Assembly: GCF_003254275.1 (NCBI RefSeq)
Contig: NZ_QKZK01000002.1
Coordinates: 1-64,000, forward strand
Direction of reading: 5' to 3'
Length of the DNA: 64,000 nucleotides
Source of the DNA: Breznakibacter xylanolyticus
GTDB lineage: Bacteria > Bacteroidota > Bacteroidia > Bacteroidales > Marinilabiliaceae
Shown here in pieces: positions 27,756-37,274 of the stretch. The notes under the pieces are model-generated. The model saw only the letters and a program-made list of their open reading frames with translations, was not told where the DNA came from and did not search any database. The translations under genes and the position numbers were made by a program. How positions within the stretch are numbered: the stretch's first letter is position 1; every line of letters starts with the position of its first letter.

Positions 27756-28267
27756 GATTTACCAATTAAATATTTTACAAAAAGAAAACCGCCCACCATC
27801 TGTATCAATAAACCGGGAATGCCCAGCCTGAAATCCTGCAAAGCCACATAAAAATCGCCTACCATCCACCACTCCGCCAATGTTCCCACCACCTGGTACG
27901 ACAACACCACCAGCATCATGATAAAAATAGAAACCCGCTTGAAATAAGTGGCCGCATAACCAGCCGCCAACGCCAACAGAGTTGATTTCACCAAAATAAT
28001 TGGCAACACCGCCGCAACAGGCATGCCAAACAAGGCCGAGTTAATCAATGGCGATGCGATGGCCGTGAGGAGCCCGACCTTCCATCCGTACTTGTAAGCG
28101 CCCACCAGCGTGAAAAAATAAATGGGCAAGAATATCATTCCCCCCTTAGGGATGCTATGAAAAAGCTGGGGCACCAGCACATTACCCAACACAAAGGCTG
28201 CGGCCACCCAATAGGTCTTTGCCTGCGAATAGCTCAACGTATTGAGCTGAATTGCGATTGATTGCAT
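27752..28267 (-). CDS. ECF transporter S component-like membrane protein
   Basis: The 171-residue protein is almost entirely hydrophobic, with five or six membrane helices. [21 protein letters not shown] resembles the substrate-binding loop region of energy-coupling factor S components, as does the overall size. No EcfA ATPase or EcfT gene is nearby, so it would use a shared module encoded elsewhere, or act alone. It follows the TonB receptor gene by 10 bases, suggesting that both act on one small ligand such as a vitamin or metal complex. The ligand is unknown. Confidence 0.72.
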   Translation of the reverse strand: MQSIAIQLNTLSYSQAKTYWVAAAFVLGNVLVPQLFHSIPKGGMIFLPIYFFTLVGAYKYGWKVGLLTAIASPLINSALFGMPVAAVLPIILVKSTLLALAAGYAATYFKRVSIFIMMLVVLSYQVVGTLAEWWMVGDFYVALQDFRLGIPGLLIQMVGGFLFVKYLIGKS

Positions 28268-28277
28268 CGTAGTTATT

Positions 28278-30557
28278 TTAAAAGTTAAATATCACACCCC
28301 CCATGCCCGTCATGCCCGGCATGGGAAAGCCCGAATTGATTTCATAAATTTCATCCAACAGGTTTTCGAGCTTTAAATATAGCTCAATATGCCGGGTGGG
28401 TAAATAGCTGCCACGAAGATTCCAAAGCGTAAAGGCCTCTTTCACCACTGGATCCATGGAAGTATGCAAACCCGACACATGCTGCACTCCGGTAGATGCC
28501 CGCCATTGACGCGACACGTAATCGATGCCCGCGAACATCTTTTGCCCTGGAGCTGCCAACACCGGATTACCCATGCGCAGCAGACTGTAGTTACCCGACA
28601 AACTCAAACTTCTCGACACCCGATAAGCTGCCGTCAACTCGGCACCTCGATTGCTCACAGTCCCAACGTTCACATTTTGCGGACGTCCCTCCTGCATCAG
28701 GGTTTGAATCATGTTGTCGCCTTCGGTTATAAAAAAGTTCACACCATACGATAGTCGTCCCTGCCACAATCGTTGCGACCACGAAAGTTCATAATTCCAA
28801 ATCGTTTCTGTGCGCAAGTGGGCATTCTGAGGCGGAAACATAAACAACTCCCGAATGGTAGGGTTTCGAAATCCCTTTGCAGCCACCAGCTTCAACTCTC
28901 CGTTGGGCAACAGGTAAAACGAAGTCCCTGCCTGTGGCACCCATTGGTCGCCCACATGCGAATGATGGTCGTACCGGATGCCGGCATGAAGGGTCATCAC
29001 CTCGCCAATGTTTTGTCTCCACTGCGCATAACCGGCCGTTTCATGATCGATGCGATCCACCAGAAGGGTCTCAGCACCGCTAAAAAAAACGTTGCGTGCT
29101 GTGCCGCCAAACTGCATGTAATCCACCCCGACCGTCAACCCGCTGTTACCCCAAAGCAAAATCGTCTCATACAAAGAAACACCTGCCATTCGGTCGGTCG
29201 AGCGAAACAAATAATCCTTGGGCTGTACGCCCTGTACGTATCCGTCATCAATTTGATGACGCCCCCAGTTATAAAACAGCTTCACCGCCCCCGAAGCGTG
29301 CTCGTAACAGTTCTCGACCGACGCCGATGCCATGCCGCGAGTAATGCGCGAATCGTTATCAAACAAAGGATGCTGAAGGGTTCCCGGGTTTGAAGCATTA
29401 AAATGAGTGAGGTTCACATCCACAAAAGCCATCCAGACTTTCGAAAAATCGTATGCCAACTTACCATATCCGCCATATTGCTCAAACGCCATGCGGTCGC
29501 GATGCCCGTCGGTGCGATTGTACGAAGCAGACACCAAGGCCGTGAGCCGGTTCTTACGATAGCTGCCTCCTGCTTCCGTGAGGTTCGTGTTAAAAGTACC
29601 AGTTCCCGCGCGCCCATAGCCGGTCATCCCCTTGCGATCGTTGTGCCTGGTGATGATGTTGATGACGCCCCCCATGGCGTTGGAACCATACAGCAGCGAT
29701 GCCGGCCCCCGAACCACCTCCACCCGCCCGGCCATCATCGACTGATAGGCATCGGCAATGGGATGCCCCATCAAACCCATGTATTGGGGATGGCCATCGA
29801 TGAGCACCAGCATGCCAGTGGTGGGACTGCCACCAATGCCACGCATGCTCATGCCCCCGGCCGCCCCTGTTGACACGCCATACCCCGTGATACCCCGGGC
29901 GGTGGAAAAAAATCCAGGCACCTGCTCGGTCAATACCGGTAAAAGCGATGGTTCTTGACGGGCATCTATTTGCGCACGACTCACCACCGACACACTCATG
30001 GGCAGATGACGCACATCCAGCTCACTCCGCGTCCCGGTCACTACCACTTCGGGGATCGACAGGGTGTCGGTCAACGATTTTTGGCCAAACAACGATGCAC
30101 CCAGCATGGACATCATCCCCAAAACAACAACCCTGGAAAGCCCCCGTATGCGAGCCACAAAGGCATTGACCAAAGGGATGATTTCCGAAACGGTTTCAGA
30201 TGTATAGCAGCTTTTTTCCAAGGGACACCAATCGGTTTGGTCCCGGTTAATGATATGCGGCACCAACCGCCCATAAGCGGCTTCAACACCGGCTTTGGCA
30301 AATAAATCCATGGCCGGTTCGCTCATCACATCGGCATGTACCCGTGACACACCGCCCTGTATCATCAGCGCCGCAGCCCCTTTGCCAATGACCTTATCGG
30401 CCACCATGGCATTCATTAAAAAATCGGGCTCGTGATGCAGTAAATCATACAGATCGGCCACGCCTCGTTGCGTAAAGGTGCGCACCGTTGCTCCCTGCGC
30501 TATCACGCACGAATAATTTCCCTGATGCAATAATTCAATCAACGAAGTCATGCTCAT
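28278..30557 (-). CDS. DUF1893 domain fused to a TonB-dependent receptor
   Basis: Residues 1-139 are a complete DUF1893 domain (CVIAQGATVRTFTQRGVADL, DKVIGKGAAALMIQGGV, INRDQTDWCPLEKSCY). With no stop codon this runs directly into a hydrophobic signal-like segment (about 141-159, ending SLFGQ) and then a TonB receptor: plug with IPEVVVTGTRSELDV, MSMRGIGG and VEVVRGPASLLYGSNAMGGVINI, and a barrel ending in GGVIFNF. A cytoplasmic domain in front of an outer-membrane barrel is topologically odd. A GTG at 30158 (codon 134) would give the receptor its own basic signal peptide, so translation may start twice. The gene start overlaps the upstream stop by 4 bases. Confidence 0.85.
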   Translation of the reverse strand: MSMTSLIELLHQGNYSCVIAQGATVRTFTQRGVADLYDLLHHEPDFLMNAMVADKVIGKGAAALMIQGGVSRVHADVMSEPAMDLFAKAGVEAAYGRLVPHIINRDQTDWCPLEKSCYTSETVSEIIPLVNAFVARIRGLSRVVVLGMMSMLGASLFGQKSLTDTLSIPEVVVTGTRSELDVRHLPMSVSVVSRAQIDARQEPSLLPVLTEQVPGFFSTARGITGYGVSTGAAGGMSMRGIGGSPTTGMLVLIDGHPQYMGLMGHPIADAYQSMMAGRVEVVRGPASLLYGSNAMGGVINIITRHNDRKGMTGYGRAGTGTFNTNLTEAGGSYRKNRLTALVSASYNRTDGHRDRMAFEQYGGYGKLAYDFSKVWMAFVDVNLTHFNASNPGTLQHPLFDNDSRITRGMASASVENCYEHASGAVKLFYNWGRHQIDDGYVQGVQPKDYLFRSTDRMAGVSLYETILLWGNSGLTVGVDYMQFGGTARNVFFSGAETLLVDRIDHETAGYAQWRQNIGEVMTLHAGIRYDHHSHVGDQWVPQAGTSFYLLPNGELKLVAAKGFRNPTIRELFMFPPQNAHLRTETIWNYELSWSQRLWQGRLSYGVNFFITEGDNMIQTLMQEGRPQNVNVGTVSNRGAELTAAYRVSRSLSLSGNYSLLRMGNPVLAAPGQKMFAGIDYVSRQWRASTGVQHVSGLHTSMDPVVKEAFTLWNLRGSYLPTRHIELYLKLENLLDEIYEINSGFPMPGMTGMGGVIFNF

Positions 30558-31939
30558 AAAGTCTCCCGTTTGAGCTGTTCCACATAATCATCGATGCGTC
30601 GCAACTCTTGGGGTATTTTGATGGACTGAGGGCAATGTGGCACACATTGGTTGCAGGCGATGCAATGACTGGCTTGACGAAGCTTGGGAACACTCCGGTC
30701 GTAACCCACCAAAAATGCCCGGCGTGCCTGACGATAATTCTCGTCCTGCGAACTGGCGGGGACATTGTGTTCACTCAAACACTTGTTGTAATGCAAAAAC
30801 ACCGAAGGGATATCAATACCATAAGGGCAAGGCATGCAATACTGACAGGCCGTGCAGGGGATCAACGAATACTCCATCATTAGTCGAGCGGTGTCGTACA
30901 ATAGTTCAAACTCCTGCTCATTCAACGGCTCCAATGGAGCGTAACTAAGTATGTTGTCCTGCAAATGCTCCAAATAGGTCATCCCGCTGAGCACAGTGAG
31001 CACTTTGGGAAATGACCCTGCGTAACGAAAAGCCCACGAAGCAACGCTTTCGTTGGGACGCTGTTGCTTGAGTCGAGCCGCCAAATATTGTGGCAACTTA
31101 GCCAAACGGCCACCCAAAAGCGGTTCCATGATAATGGCCGGGATGTTGCGCTTATCCAATTCACCATACAAATAAAGAGCATTGGTATTGTTGCCGGTGG
31201 CATGCTCCCAATCGATATAGTTCAACTGAATTTGCACAAAATCCCACTTCACCGTATCGTGCAACGAAAGCAAATAATCGAACACCTTAATATCACCATG
31301 GTACGAAAAACCAAGGTTTCGAATGCGGCCGGCCTTGCGCTCCTCTATCAAATAATCGAGGATGCCATTGTCGAGGTAACGACCTTTTAATGCATCCATG
31401 CCCCCCAAACCAATGGCATGCAAGAGCATGTAATCGAGATAATCAACCTGCAATTCATTCAACGACTTATGATACATGGCAATGGATGCCTCCCGACTCC
31501 AGATCTGGGGACCAAAATTCGACAGCTTGGTGGCTATCAAATATTTATCGCGAGGATGCCGACTCAGTGCGATGCCGGTCGCTTTCTCCGACCATCCCTG
31601 CACGTAAACGGGCGAAGTATCGAAGTAATTCACCCCGTGGGCGATGGCATAATCCACCAAATCGTTCACAGCAGCCTGATCAATCACGTTGCCATCGGGA
31701 GCGGGCGTAGCCAACAATGGCCAGCGCATGCAACCATAACCCAGCAGCGACACTTTGTCGCCCGTGGCCGATGATGTGCGATAAGTCATGCTGTCGGTGG
31801 GAACCTCCGCTGTCGTTTTCCGCCCCCCTGTGGGCGCTATCCGGTCACAACCTGTAAAAGCCGCCGCAGCAGCTGCCGTGCCGCCGCCCAATAATTTCAG
31901 GAAATCACGACGGACAATTTTATTCTTATTATCTGACAT
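30554..31939 (-). CDS. Tat-exported aldo/keto reductase with C-terminal ferredoxin domain
   Basis: The start at 31939 gives MSDNKNKIVRRDFLKLLGGG, a twin-arginine signal; an in-frame ATG at 32014 is inside the preceding gene and unlikely. Residues 55-330 form an aldo/keto reductase barrel (YFDTSPVYVQGWSEKATG holds the catalytic D and Y). The C-terminus carries clusters CTACQYCMPCPYG and CIACNQCVPHCPQ, consistent with one or two [4Fe-4S] clusters. The enzyme is likely periplasmic, receiving electrons from the membrane polyferredoxin encoded 11 bases upstream. The substrate is unknown. Confidence 0.88.
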   Translation of the reverse strand: MSDNKNKIVRRDFLKLLGGGTAAAAAAFTGCDRIAPTGGRKTTAEVPTDSMTYRTSSATGDKVSLLGYGCMRWPLLATPAPDGNVIDQAAVNDLVDYAIAHGVNYFDTSPVYVQGWSEKATGIALSRHPRDKYLIATKLSNFGPQIWSREASIAMYHKSLNELQVDYLDYMLLHAIGLGGMDALKGRYLDNGILDYLIEERKAGRIRNLGFSYHGDIKVFDYLLSLHDTVKWDFVQIQLNYIDWEHATGNNTNALYLYGELDKRNIPAIIMEPLLGGRLAKLPQYLAARLKQQRPNESVASWAFRYAGSFPKVLTVLSGMTYLEHLQDNILSYAPLEPLNEQEFELLYDTARLMMEYSLIPCTACQYCMPCPYGIDIPSVFLHYNKCLSEHNVPASSQDENYRQARRAFLVGYDRSVPKLRQASHCIACNQCVPHCPQSIKIPQELRRIDDYVEQLKRETL

Positions 31940-31950
31940 ATTCGGTTCAA

Positions 31951-33441
31951 TTAAACGATTCGGTGCATGCAATGTCCTTCTACATAAATGGCGCTGAAAG
32001 GCCTTGCCGGGCAAAGGTTTTCACAAGCGCCGCAACCAATGCAACGCTCAGTGTCCACCACGGGAGTTTTGGGCGAATCGGCCACCCCGGCCTCACGAGC
32101 GACCATCTGAATGGCTCCCACCGGGCAATGACGGGCGCAATTATCACAAAAAACACCATCGGCGAGCACCACACAATTTTTCTCTATCCAAACGGCATGG
32201 CCAATTTGCGTGGCCGACTTTTGAGCCGTGTCAATCCGCTCAATGGCTCCCGAAGGACACACATCAGAGCATCGCGTGCACTCAGGGCGACAATACCCTC
32301 GCTCAAACGACATCTCGGGTTGCATCAACCGCAGCAAGTCGGTAGATGGGCGCAACACCTGATTGGGACATTGCGTCACACACAACTGGCATCCCACACA
32401 TTTTTGCGAAAAATTTCGGATGCTTTGAGCCCCGGGCGGCACAATGTGCATTTGGCGGGGCGGTACTTGCTTGTCCTCGATCACCGCCAAGCCTCCATCC
32501 ATTTTCATCTCCTGAGCCTTGATTGTGGCCGTGGCTATAAGAGCAGCTGAAACGGTTAACATACCCCGCCGCCCCATATCCACCTGGCTTTCCGAAGCAT
32601 CTTCAACAGGCTTTTTCTTGATGGGCAAACCATAACGCATGGCGTTTTTGTTGCAGACATCGATGCAATTGAAACATGTGACACAGCGACTATAATCAAT
32701 GACCTTGTTTTTGGAATCAATGCACGAAGCCTTACAATCGCGGGCACACAACCCACAACTGTTGCATGTTTCAGTATTAAAGCGATGTTTAAACAGCGAA
32801 AAACGCGATACAACACCCAATACAGTTCCCACCGGGCAAATCGTATTGCAATAGGTGCGGCCGTTACGCCAGGCCAAATAACCAATGAGCAGAGCTGACA
32901 CAACAGCCACCAATAAAGTCCCCAATCCGGTCAACCAAACATCCACATGATAAAAAAGATAACTATCGGTACGTTCGGCCATATAGGCCAAAAAATTATT
33001 GCTCCACAAATAAATGGGCGACAACAATTGGGCTGCCATTCGCCCAAAAATTCCATACGGGTCAAGCAACGCCATCACCGACCCCAAACCGGCCGCAATG
33101 GCCGCCACAAACAATGCCAACACACTGTATCGCCACCATTTTTTTTCGGGCGAATAGCTCTGACGGCGCTTTATAACCCGCCGTGAAATGCGCGACACCA
33201 CATCCTGAAAAATGCCCAACGGGCACACCACCGAACAATAAATGCGCCCCAACAGCAACGTCACCAATATCAATGCCGCCACCACGACCACATTCACGGC
33301 CAACAAGGCCGGCAGAAACTGGATTTTTGCCATCCACCCAAAATAAGTGTGAATGGTGCCCGAAAAATCGAGAAATAACAAGGTCAATGCGCCTCCCAAC
33401 ACAACGGCCAACGCCGTTCTGGTTAATCTTAGTACTCCCAT
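31951..33441 (-). CDS. NapH/YccM-like membrane polyferredoxin
   Basis: The protein has about five membrane helices in residues 5-200, with the NapH-type cytoplasmic motifs RIYCSVVCPLGIFQD and CNTICPVGT, then soluble ferredoxin-like modules: CNSCGLCARDCKASC, CVTCFNCIDVCNKNAM, CVGCQLCVTQCPNQVL, CTRCSDVCPSGAIE, CDNCARHCPVGAIQ and CIGCGACENLCPARPF. It probably moves electrons across the inner membrane. The start at 33441 (MGVLRLTRTALAVV) looks best; an ATG at 33468 would add nine residues. It is the first gene of the six-gene minus-strand operon ending with tatC. Confidence 0.87.
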   Translation of the reverse strand: MGVLRLTRTALAVVLGGALTLLFLDFSGTIHTYFGWMAKIQFLPALLAVNVVVVAALILVTLLLGRIYCSVVCPLGIFQDVVSRISRRVIKRRQSYSPEKKWWRYSVLALFVAAIAAGLGSVMALLDPYGIFGRMAAQLLSPIYLWSNNFLAYMAERTDSYLFYHVDVWLTGLGTLLVAVVSALLIGYLAWRNGRTYCNTICPVGTVLGVVSRFSLFKHRFNTETCNSCGLCARDCKASCIDSKNKVIDYSRCVTCFNCIDVCNKNAMRYGLPIKKKPVEDASESQVDMGRRGMLTVSAALIATATIKAQEMKMDGGLAVIEDKQVPPRQMHIVPPGAQSIRNFSQKCVGCQLCVTQCPNQVLRPSTDLLRLMQPEMSFERGYCRPECTRCSDVCPSGAIERIDTAQKSATQIGHAVWIEKNCVVLADGVFCDNCARHCPVGAIQMVAREAGVADSPKTPVVDTERCIGCGACENLCPARPFSAIYVEGHCMHRIV

Positions 33442-33734
33442 AATCGGTAGTTTTATTGCTATCATCAAGATTCAAACATCATGACTGAAAAAAAGTAAAT
33501 GGTCAGAATGACATCTCTCCGACTCATTTTTTAACAAAGCCAAAATACATCAATTGAATGAACAAAACGGAGCGTTAAATGTTATCGCCGAGTTAAAAAA
33601 GAACAGCAAAACAGACAACTCGTCCAGCAAACACCCTTACCCCATCATCGAATAAAAAAAAATCGCACCTGCCCAAAAGCAAAAAATCCCCCTGCCACGC
33701 ATGACAGAGGGATTCATTAAGATTAACAGAAAGT
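33442..33734. other. Promoter-side gap between the polyferredoxin operon and the DUF4197 gene
   Basis: No gene is seen. The left end of the region (in plus coordinates) holds the upstream sequence of the six-gene operon, and the right end the terminator of the DUF4197 gene. Confidence 0.45.
33681..33714 (-). terminator. Rho-independent terminator of the ygiQ-like/DUF4197 operon
   Basis: On the minus strand AATCCCTCTG pairs with CAGGGGGATT (10 bp with one G-T pair) around a 10-base loop and is followed by a T-run. It begins about 20 bases after the DUF4197 stop. Confidence 0.75.
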
Positions 33735-34493
33735 TCATTTATCAAGCGAACCAAATACTTTTTGAAGGATGTCGTTGACACGTGCCAAAGGATCTTCTCG
33801 AATTTTTTCTTCCTCAACTGATATTTTCAGGTACATCCCATCAAGCGCTTTTTGGGTGAGATAAGCTCCCAAGTCGGTGCTTACAGGATTATATTTCGTA
33901 GTCAATGGCAATACATTATTAATATTTACAAAAGAATTCCAAGCCGATGTCAACTGGCTCCAGGTATTGGCCACTGTGATACCACTCCCCAACAAATCTT
34001 TACCCAGTGAAGCATTGATTTTTGGCGCATAAAGATCAACCAATTGACTATTGGTGGTATTTTTCAGATAAGTGGTTGCCGCGTGGTTATCGCCGTTCAG
34101 GATGGTCCATCCATCGGCAATAGACATACTGGTAATGGACTCTACAAATATGGGGCCGGCCTCTTTGGCAGCATCCTCAGCAGCCCGGTTAATTCCCAAA
34201 ATCACATTGTTCAACAGTAATTCACCGCCGGGAATCTTGCCAATATTTTCCACAATCACGCTGGCCTCATCAGGCAACAATATTTTATATAGATCATTGC
34301 CATAATAACCATCTTGCACGCCTAAATACGACACCGCCGAATTGGTGCCCACTTCCAATGCCGATTTCAATCCCGAAACCACCTGAGCTTCGGTAAGCGA
34401 ATCGCCCGATTCGCCGAGTATATCCGACAATTCATCGCATGATGAAAACAGGAATGCAGAAGAGAACAGCAAAGGGAAAATTAATTTCTTCAT
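33735..34493 (-). CDS. DUF4197 lipoprotein
   Basis: The 252-residue protein has a lipoprotein signal (MKKLIFPLLFSSAFLFSSCD). The mature part matches DUF4197: LTEAQVVSGLKSALEVGTNSA, the YYGN segment, IKILLPDEA-like text and ALDGMYLKISVEEEKIR near the end. The family function is unknown. The start overlaps the stop of the YgiQ-type gene by 4 bases, so both are probably one operon. Confidence 0.87.
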   Translation of the reverse strand: MKKLIFPLLFSSAFLFSSCDELSDILGESGDSLTEAQVVSGLKSALEVGTNSAVSYLGVQDGYYGNDLYKILLPDEASVIVENIGKIPGGELLLNNVILGINRAAEDAAKEAGPIFVESITSMSIADGWTILNGDNHAATTYLKNTTNSQLVDLYAPKINASLGKDLLGSGITVANTWSQLTSAWNSFVNINNVLPLTTKYNPVSTDLGAYLTQKALDGMYLKISVEEEKIREDPLARVNDILQKVFGSLDK

Positions 34494-36415
34494 CGTCGTT
34501 TATTTTTTAAAAATGGTGTACGTTCATTTTTTGCAGATGGTTTGGTTCTAATCAAATTTTGTTCCGCTTTTCCACTTTTTTGAAATAATTTCTGTATCAA
34601 GTCAGAACGCTTCAAGGCACGGAGGCGCGATTCAATTTTTTGCCGGTACTCGGGCTTATACCAAAAGAAATACATGCGTTGCTGCAGTTTCTCGTCCTTG
34701 CTATGCGCTGTAAACACCGGCTCCAGCGTGTAGGGATGATAACCCGAATAATATATCTCGGTAGACACGGTCATGGGCGTGGGCGTGAAATCCTGCACCT
34801 GCTCGAGCTGAAAATTGAGTTCATGCGCCTCGGTCGCCAGCTGTGCCATGTCCTCCTCGCGACTGCCCGGATGACTCGAAATAAAGTAAGGCACCAACTG
34901 CTGTTTCAGACCCTGCTCACGGTTAATGTCATCAAAAATCTTACTGAACTTTTTAAAGAGGCTGAACGAGGGTTTTCGCATCATCTTAAGCACCTGGTCG
35001 GATGTGTGCTCGGGCGCTACTTTCAAACGACCGGAAACATGATAGGCAATCAACTCCTTCATGTAACGCTGATGGCTGGTCTTTTCAGCCTCACCGGCCA
35101 TTGGATTAAGCAGCATATCATAACGCACGCCACTGCCAATGAACGATTTCTTGATGCCGGGCAACTTATCCACACTCCTATAAATATCAATCAATGGCGT
35201 GTGGTCGGTATTGAGGTTTTTGCAAATATTGGGATGAATGCACGATGGCCGGGTGCAACGCTCGCACAATTTCAGATCGATGCCCTGCATTTGATACATA
35301 TTGGCACTGGGGCCACCCAAATCGGAGAGATAGCCCTTAAAATCGGGCATCTGCATCACCTGCTCCACCTCGCGCAACACCGATTCTTTAGAACGCGAAG
35401 CGATGAACTTACCCTGATGCGCCGAGATGGTACAGAAACTACACCCACCAAAACAACCACGATGAATGTTGACAGAAAATTTGATCATCTCGAAAGCCGG
35501 AATAGCCCCCTTATCTTTGTAACGAGGATGGGGCAAACGCGTGTAAGGCAAATCGAACGAAGCATCCAATTCATTGCTGGTCATGGGTGGGAATGGCGGG
35601 TTGATGACTATGCGCTTGTCGCCCACATTTTGAATCAACCGTGCAGCATGCCAACGGTTGCTTTGCTCTTCGATGTGCCGAAAATTGGATGCATATACCT
35701 TTTTGTCGGCCAAACAAGCCTCGTGCGAAGCCAGTTCAAGGTCGCTCCAATGCTTATTCTTAGGCAATTCATCGTGTAACGGTTGCGTAATGGCCGTTTG
35801 CGCCACTGTGGTGAGCGATGAAAAAGGAACACCTTTCTCGAGCAATTGCACAATTTCCTTCAAGGGTTGCTCCCCCATGCCATACACCAACATATCGGCA
35901 CCCGATGACGCCAAAATGCCGGGCATCAATTCATCTTTCCAATAATCATAATGGGTCAAACGCCGCAACGATGCCTCAATTCCACCGATAAGCACCGGCA
36001 CATCCGGAAATAATTTTTTAAGAATCTGGGTGTAAACGGTAGTGGCATAATCGGGACGAAACCCGGCTTTTCCTCCTGGTGTGTATGCGTCATCGCTGCG
36101 CAAACGACGATTGGCTGTGTAATGATTCACCATCGAATCCATGGCGCCAGCCGACACCCCGAAAAAAAGGCGCGGAACACAAAACTTCTTAAAATCACGA
36201 AGGTCGTCACGCCAGTTCGGTTGCGGCACAATGGCCACCTTCAATCCCATGTTTTGCAAAAGCCGCCCAATGACGGCTGCCCCAAAGGAAGGATGATCCA
36301 CATAGGCATCGCCCGAAAACAAAATTACATCGGGTTGTTCCCATCCCAACAAACGAGCCTCCTTGGGCGTTGTAGGTAACCAATCGGTCAATTGATATGC
36401 TGACAAATCTCTCAT
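34490..36415 (-). CDS. YgiQ-family radical SAM protein
   Basis: The start at 36415 gives MRDLSAYQLTDWLPTTPKEA; an ATG 18 bases earlier is possible. The protein has an N-terminal B12-binding-like domain (VILFSGDAYVDHPSFGAAVIG) and a radical SAM domain with HRGCFGGCSFCTISAHQG, followed by PSANMYQMQG and the C-terminal EQVQDFTPTPMTVSTEIYY typical of YgiQ proteins. A Cys-rich CERCTRPSCIHPNIC segment is also present. The family function is not defined. It is cotranscribed with the DUF4197 gene and is read divergently from the zapA-rny genes. Confidence 0.93.
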   Translation of the reverse strand: MRDLSAYQLTDWLPTTPKEARLLGWEQPDVILFSGDAYVDHPSFGAAVIGRLLQNMGLKVAIVPQPNWRDDLRDFKKFCVPRLFFGVSAGAMDSMVNHYTANRRLRSDDAYTPGGKAGFRPDYATTVYTQILKKLFPDVPVLIGGIEASLRRLTHYDYWKDELMPGILASSGADMLVYGMGEQPLKEIVQLLEKGVPFSSLTTVAQTAITQPLHDELPKNKHWSDLELASHEACLADKKVYASNFRHIEEQSNRWHAARLIQNVGDKRIVINPPFPPMTSNELDASFDLPYTRLPHPRYKDKGAIPAFEMIKFSVNIHRGCFGGCSFCTISAHQGKFIASRSKESVLREVEQVMQMPDFKGYLSDLGGPSANMYQMQGIDLKLCERCTRPSCIHPNICKNLNTDHTPLIDIYRSVDKLPGIKKSFIGSGVRYDMLLNPMAGEAEKTSHQRYMKELIAYHVSGRLKVAPEHTSDQVLKMMRKPSFSLFKKFSKIFDDINREQGLKQQLVPYFISSHPGSREEDMAQLATEAHELNFQLEQVQDFTPTPMTVSTEIYYSGYHPYTLEPVFTAHSKDEKLQQRMYFFWYKPEYRQKIESRLRALKRSDLIQKLFQKSGKAEQNLIRTKPSAKNERTPFLKNKRR

Positions 36416-36607
36416 TATTAATCGTTCACACAAAGCAGATACCGATTCGAGACATCGACCGGTTTTGCATCTGCAAAGTTACACAAAAGCCACTGATAGG
36501 CGGGCATTCAAGGCAGTCGAAAAAAATATTTTCACATTTAACAAACTAACGGAAAAATAGTTGTATTGATTTTTTTAATGAATTAGATAAAACAAATCAC
36601 ACAAGGC

Positions 36608-36637
36608 TTTGAAATTTTTAAAGCAATGTTAACTTTG
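36608..36637 (+). promoter_or_regulatory. Promoter of the coiled-coil/zapA operon
   Basis: A TTTG (-33-like) at 36608-36611 and TAACTTTG (-7, TAnnTTTG) at 36630-36637 are separated by 18 bases. The start codon follows 18 bases later. This matches the Bacteroidota housekeeping sigma consensus. Confidence 0.6.
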
Positions 36638-36655
36638 TGATTGAAATTTTATGCC

Positions 36656-36949
36656 ATGGTTGATTCAAATAAGGAATTGGTACACAATCTGGAGCTAAAA
36701 ATTGACCGTTTGATGCAGCGCTATCAGGCTTTGAAACAAGAGCACCTGATGTTACAGCGCAACCATGAATCATTAAACGGTCAATTGGCCGAAGCTTTGT
36801 CACAAAAAACAGAGCTTCAAGGTCGTTACGACAGTTTGAAACTGGCCAAGACCATTGAATTAACCCAGGTTGATGCCCATGAGGCCAAATTAAAAATCAA
36901 CCAAATGGTGCGGGAAATTGATAAATGCATAGCGCTTTTAAACCGGTAA
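36656..36949 (+). CDS. Small coiled-coil protein upstream of zapA
   Basis: The 97-residue protein is predicted from its heptad-like Leu/Gln pattern to be mostly coiled coil (LVHNLELKIDRLMQRYQALK, then LAEALSQKTELQGRYDSLK). The ATG at 36656 gives MVDSNKELVHNL and is preferred over a TTG at 36641. It lies 9 bases upstream of zapA and probably shares its promoter. Its place suggests a division-related partner, analogous to ZapB-like coiled coils, but that is inference. Confidence 0.75.
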   Translation: MVDSNKELVHNLELKIDRLMQRYQALKQEHLMLQRNHESLNGQLAEALSQKTELQGRYDSLKLAKTIELTQVDAHEAKLKINQMVREIDKCIALLNR

Positions 36950-36958
36950 TCGGAATAA

Positions 36959-37249
36959 ATGGACGATAAACTATCTATACGGGTCAATGTTGCCGAACGG
37001 TACTATCCTCTGAGGATCGACCGGAGCGATGAGGAACGTATCCGATTGGCTGCACGAATGATTAACGACAAAGTGTCGCAGTACCAGCAACACTATGCCG
37101 ACAAAGACATGCAGGACTTTTTGGCAATGGCTTCGTTGCAGATGGTCATCAAACTGCTAGAACTTGAAAATCAGCAGGACGAAACGCCATTGATGGAGGC
37201 CATGAAAAATCTGGACAAAAAACTGGACGAGTTGCTGGCTCAAGAATAA
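36959..37249 (+). CDS. zapA: Cell division protein ZapA
   Basis: The 96-residue protein has the ZapA pattern: SIRVNVAERYYPLRIDRSDEE, then IRLAARMINDKVSQYQQHY and a C-terminal coiled coil. ZapA crosslinks FtsZ protofilaments at the division ring. It follows the coiled-coil gene closely and precedes a structured intergenic region and rny. Confidence 0.9.
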   Translation: MDDKLSIRVNVAERYYPLRIDRSDEERIRLAARMINDKVSQYQQHYADKDMQDFLAMASLQMVIKLLELENQQDETPLMEAMKNLDKKLDELLAQE

Positions 37250-37274
37250 GTATTTATTAATCAATTATATTACC

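Noticed and set aside
34640-35779. 379-residue open frame on the plus strand
   Set aside because: It is entirely antisense to the YgiQ-type gene, whose motifs are clear; composition is typical of a shadow frame.
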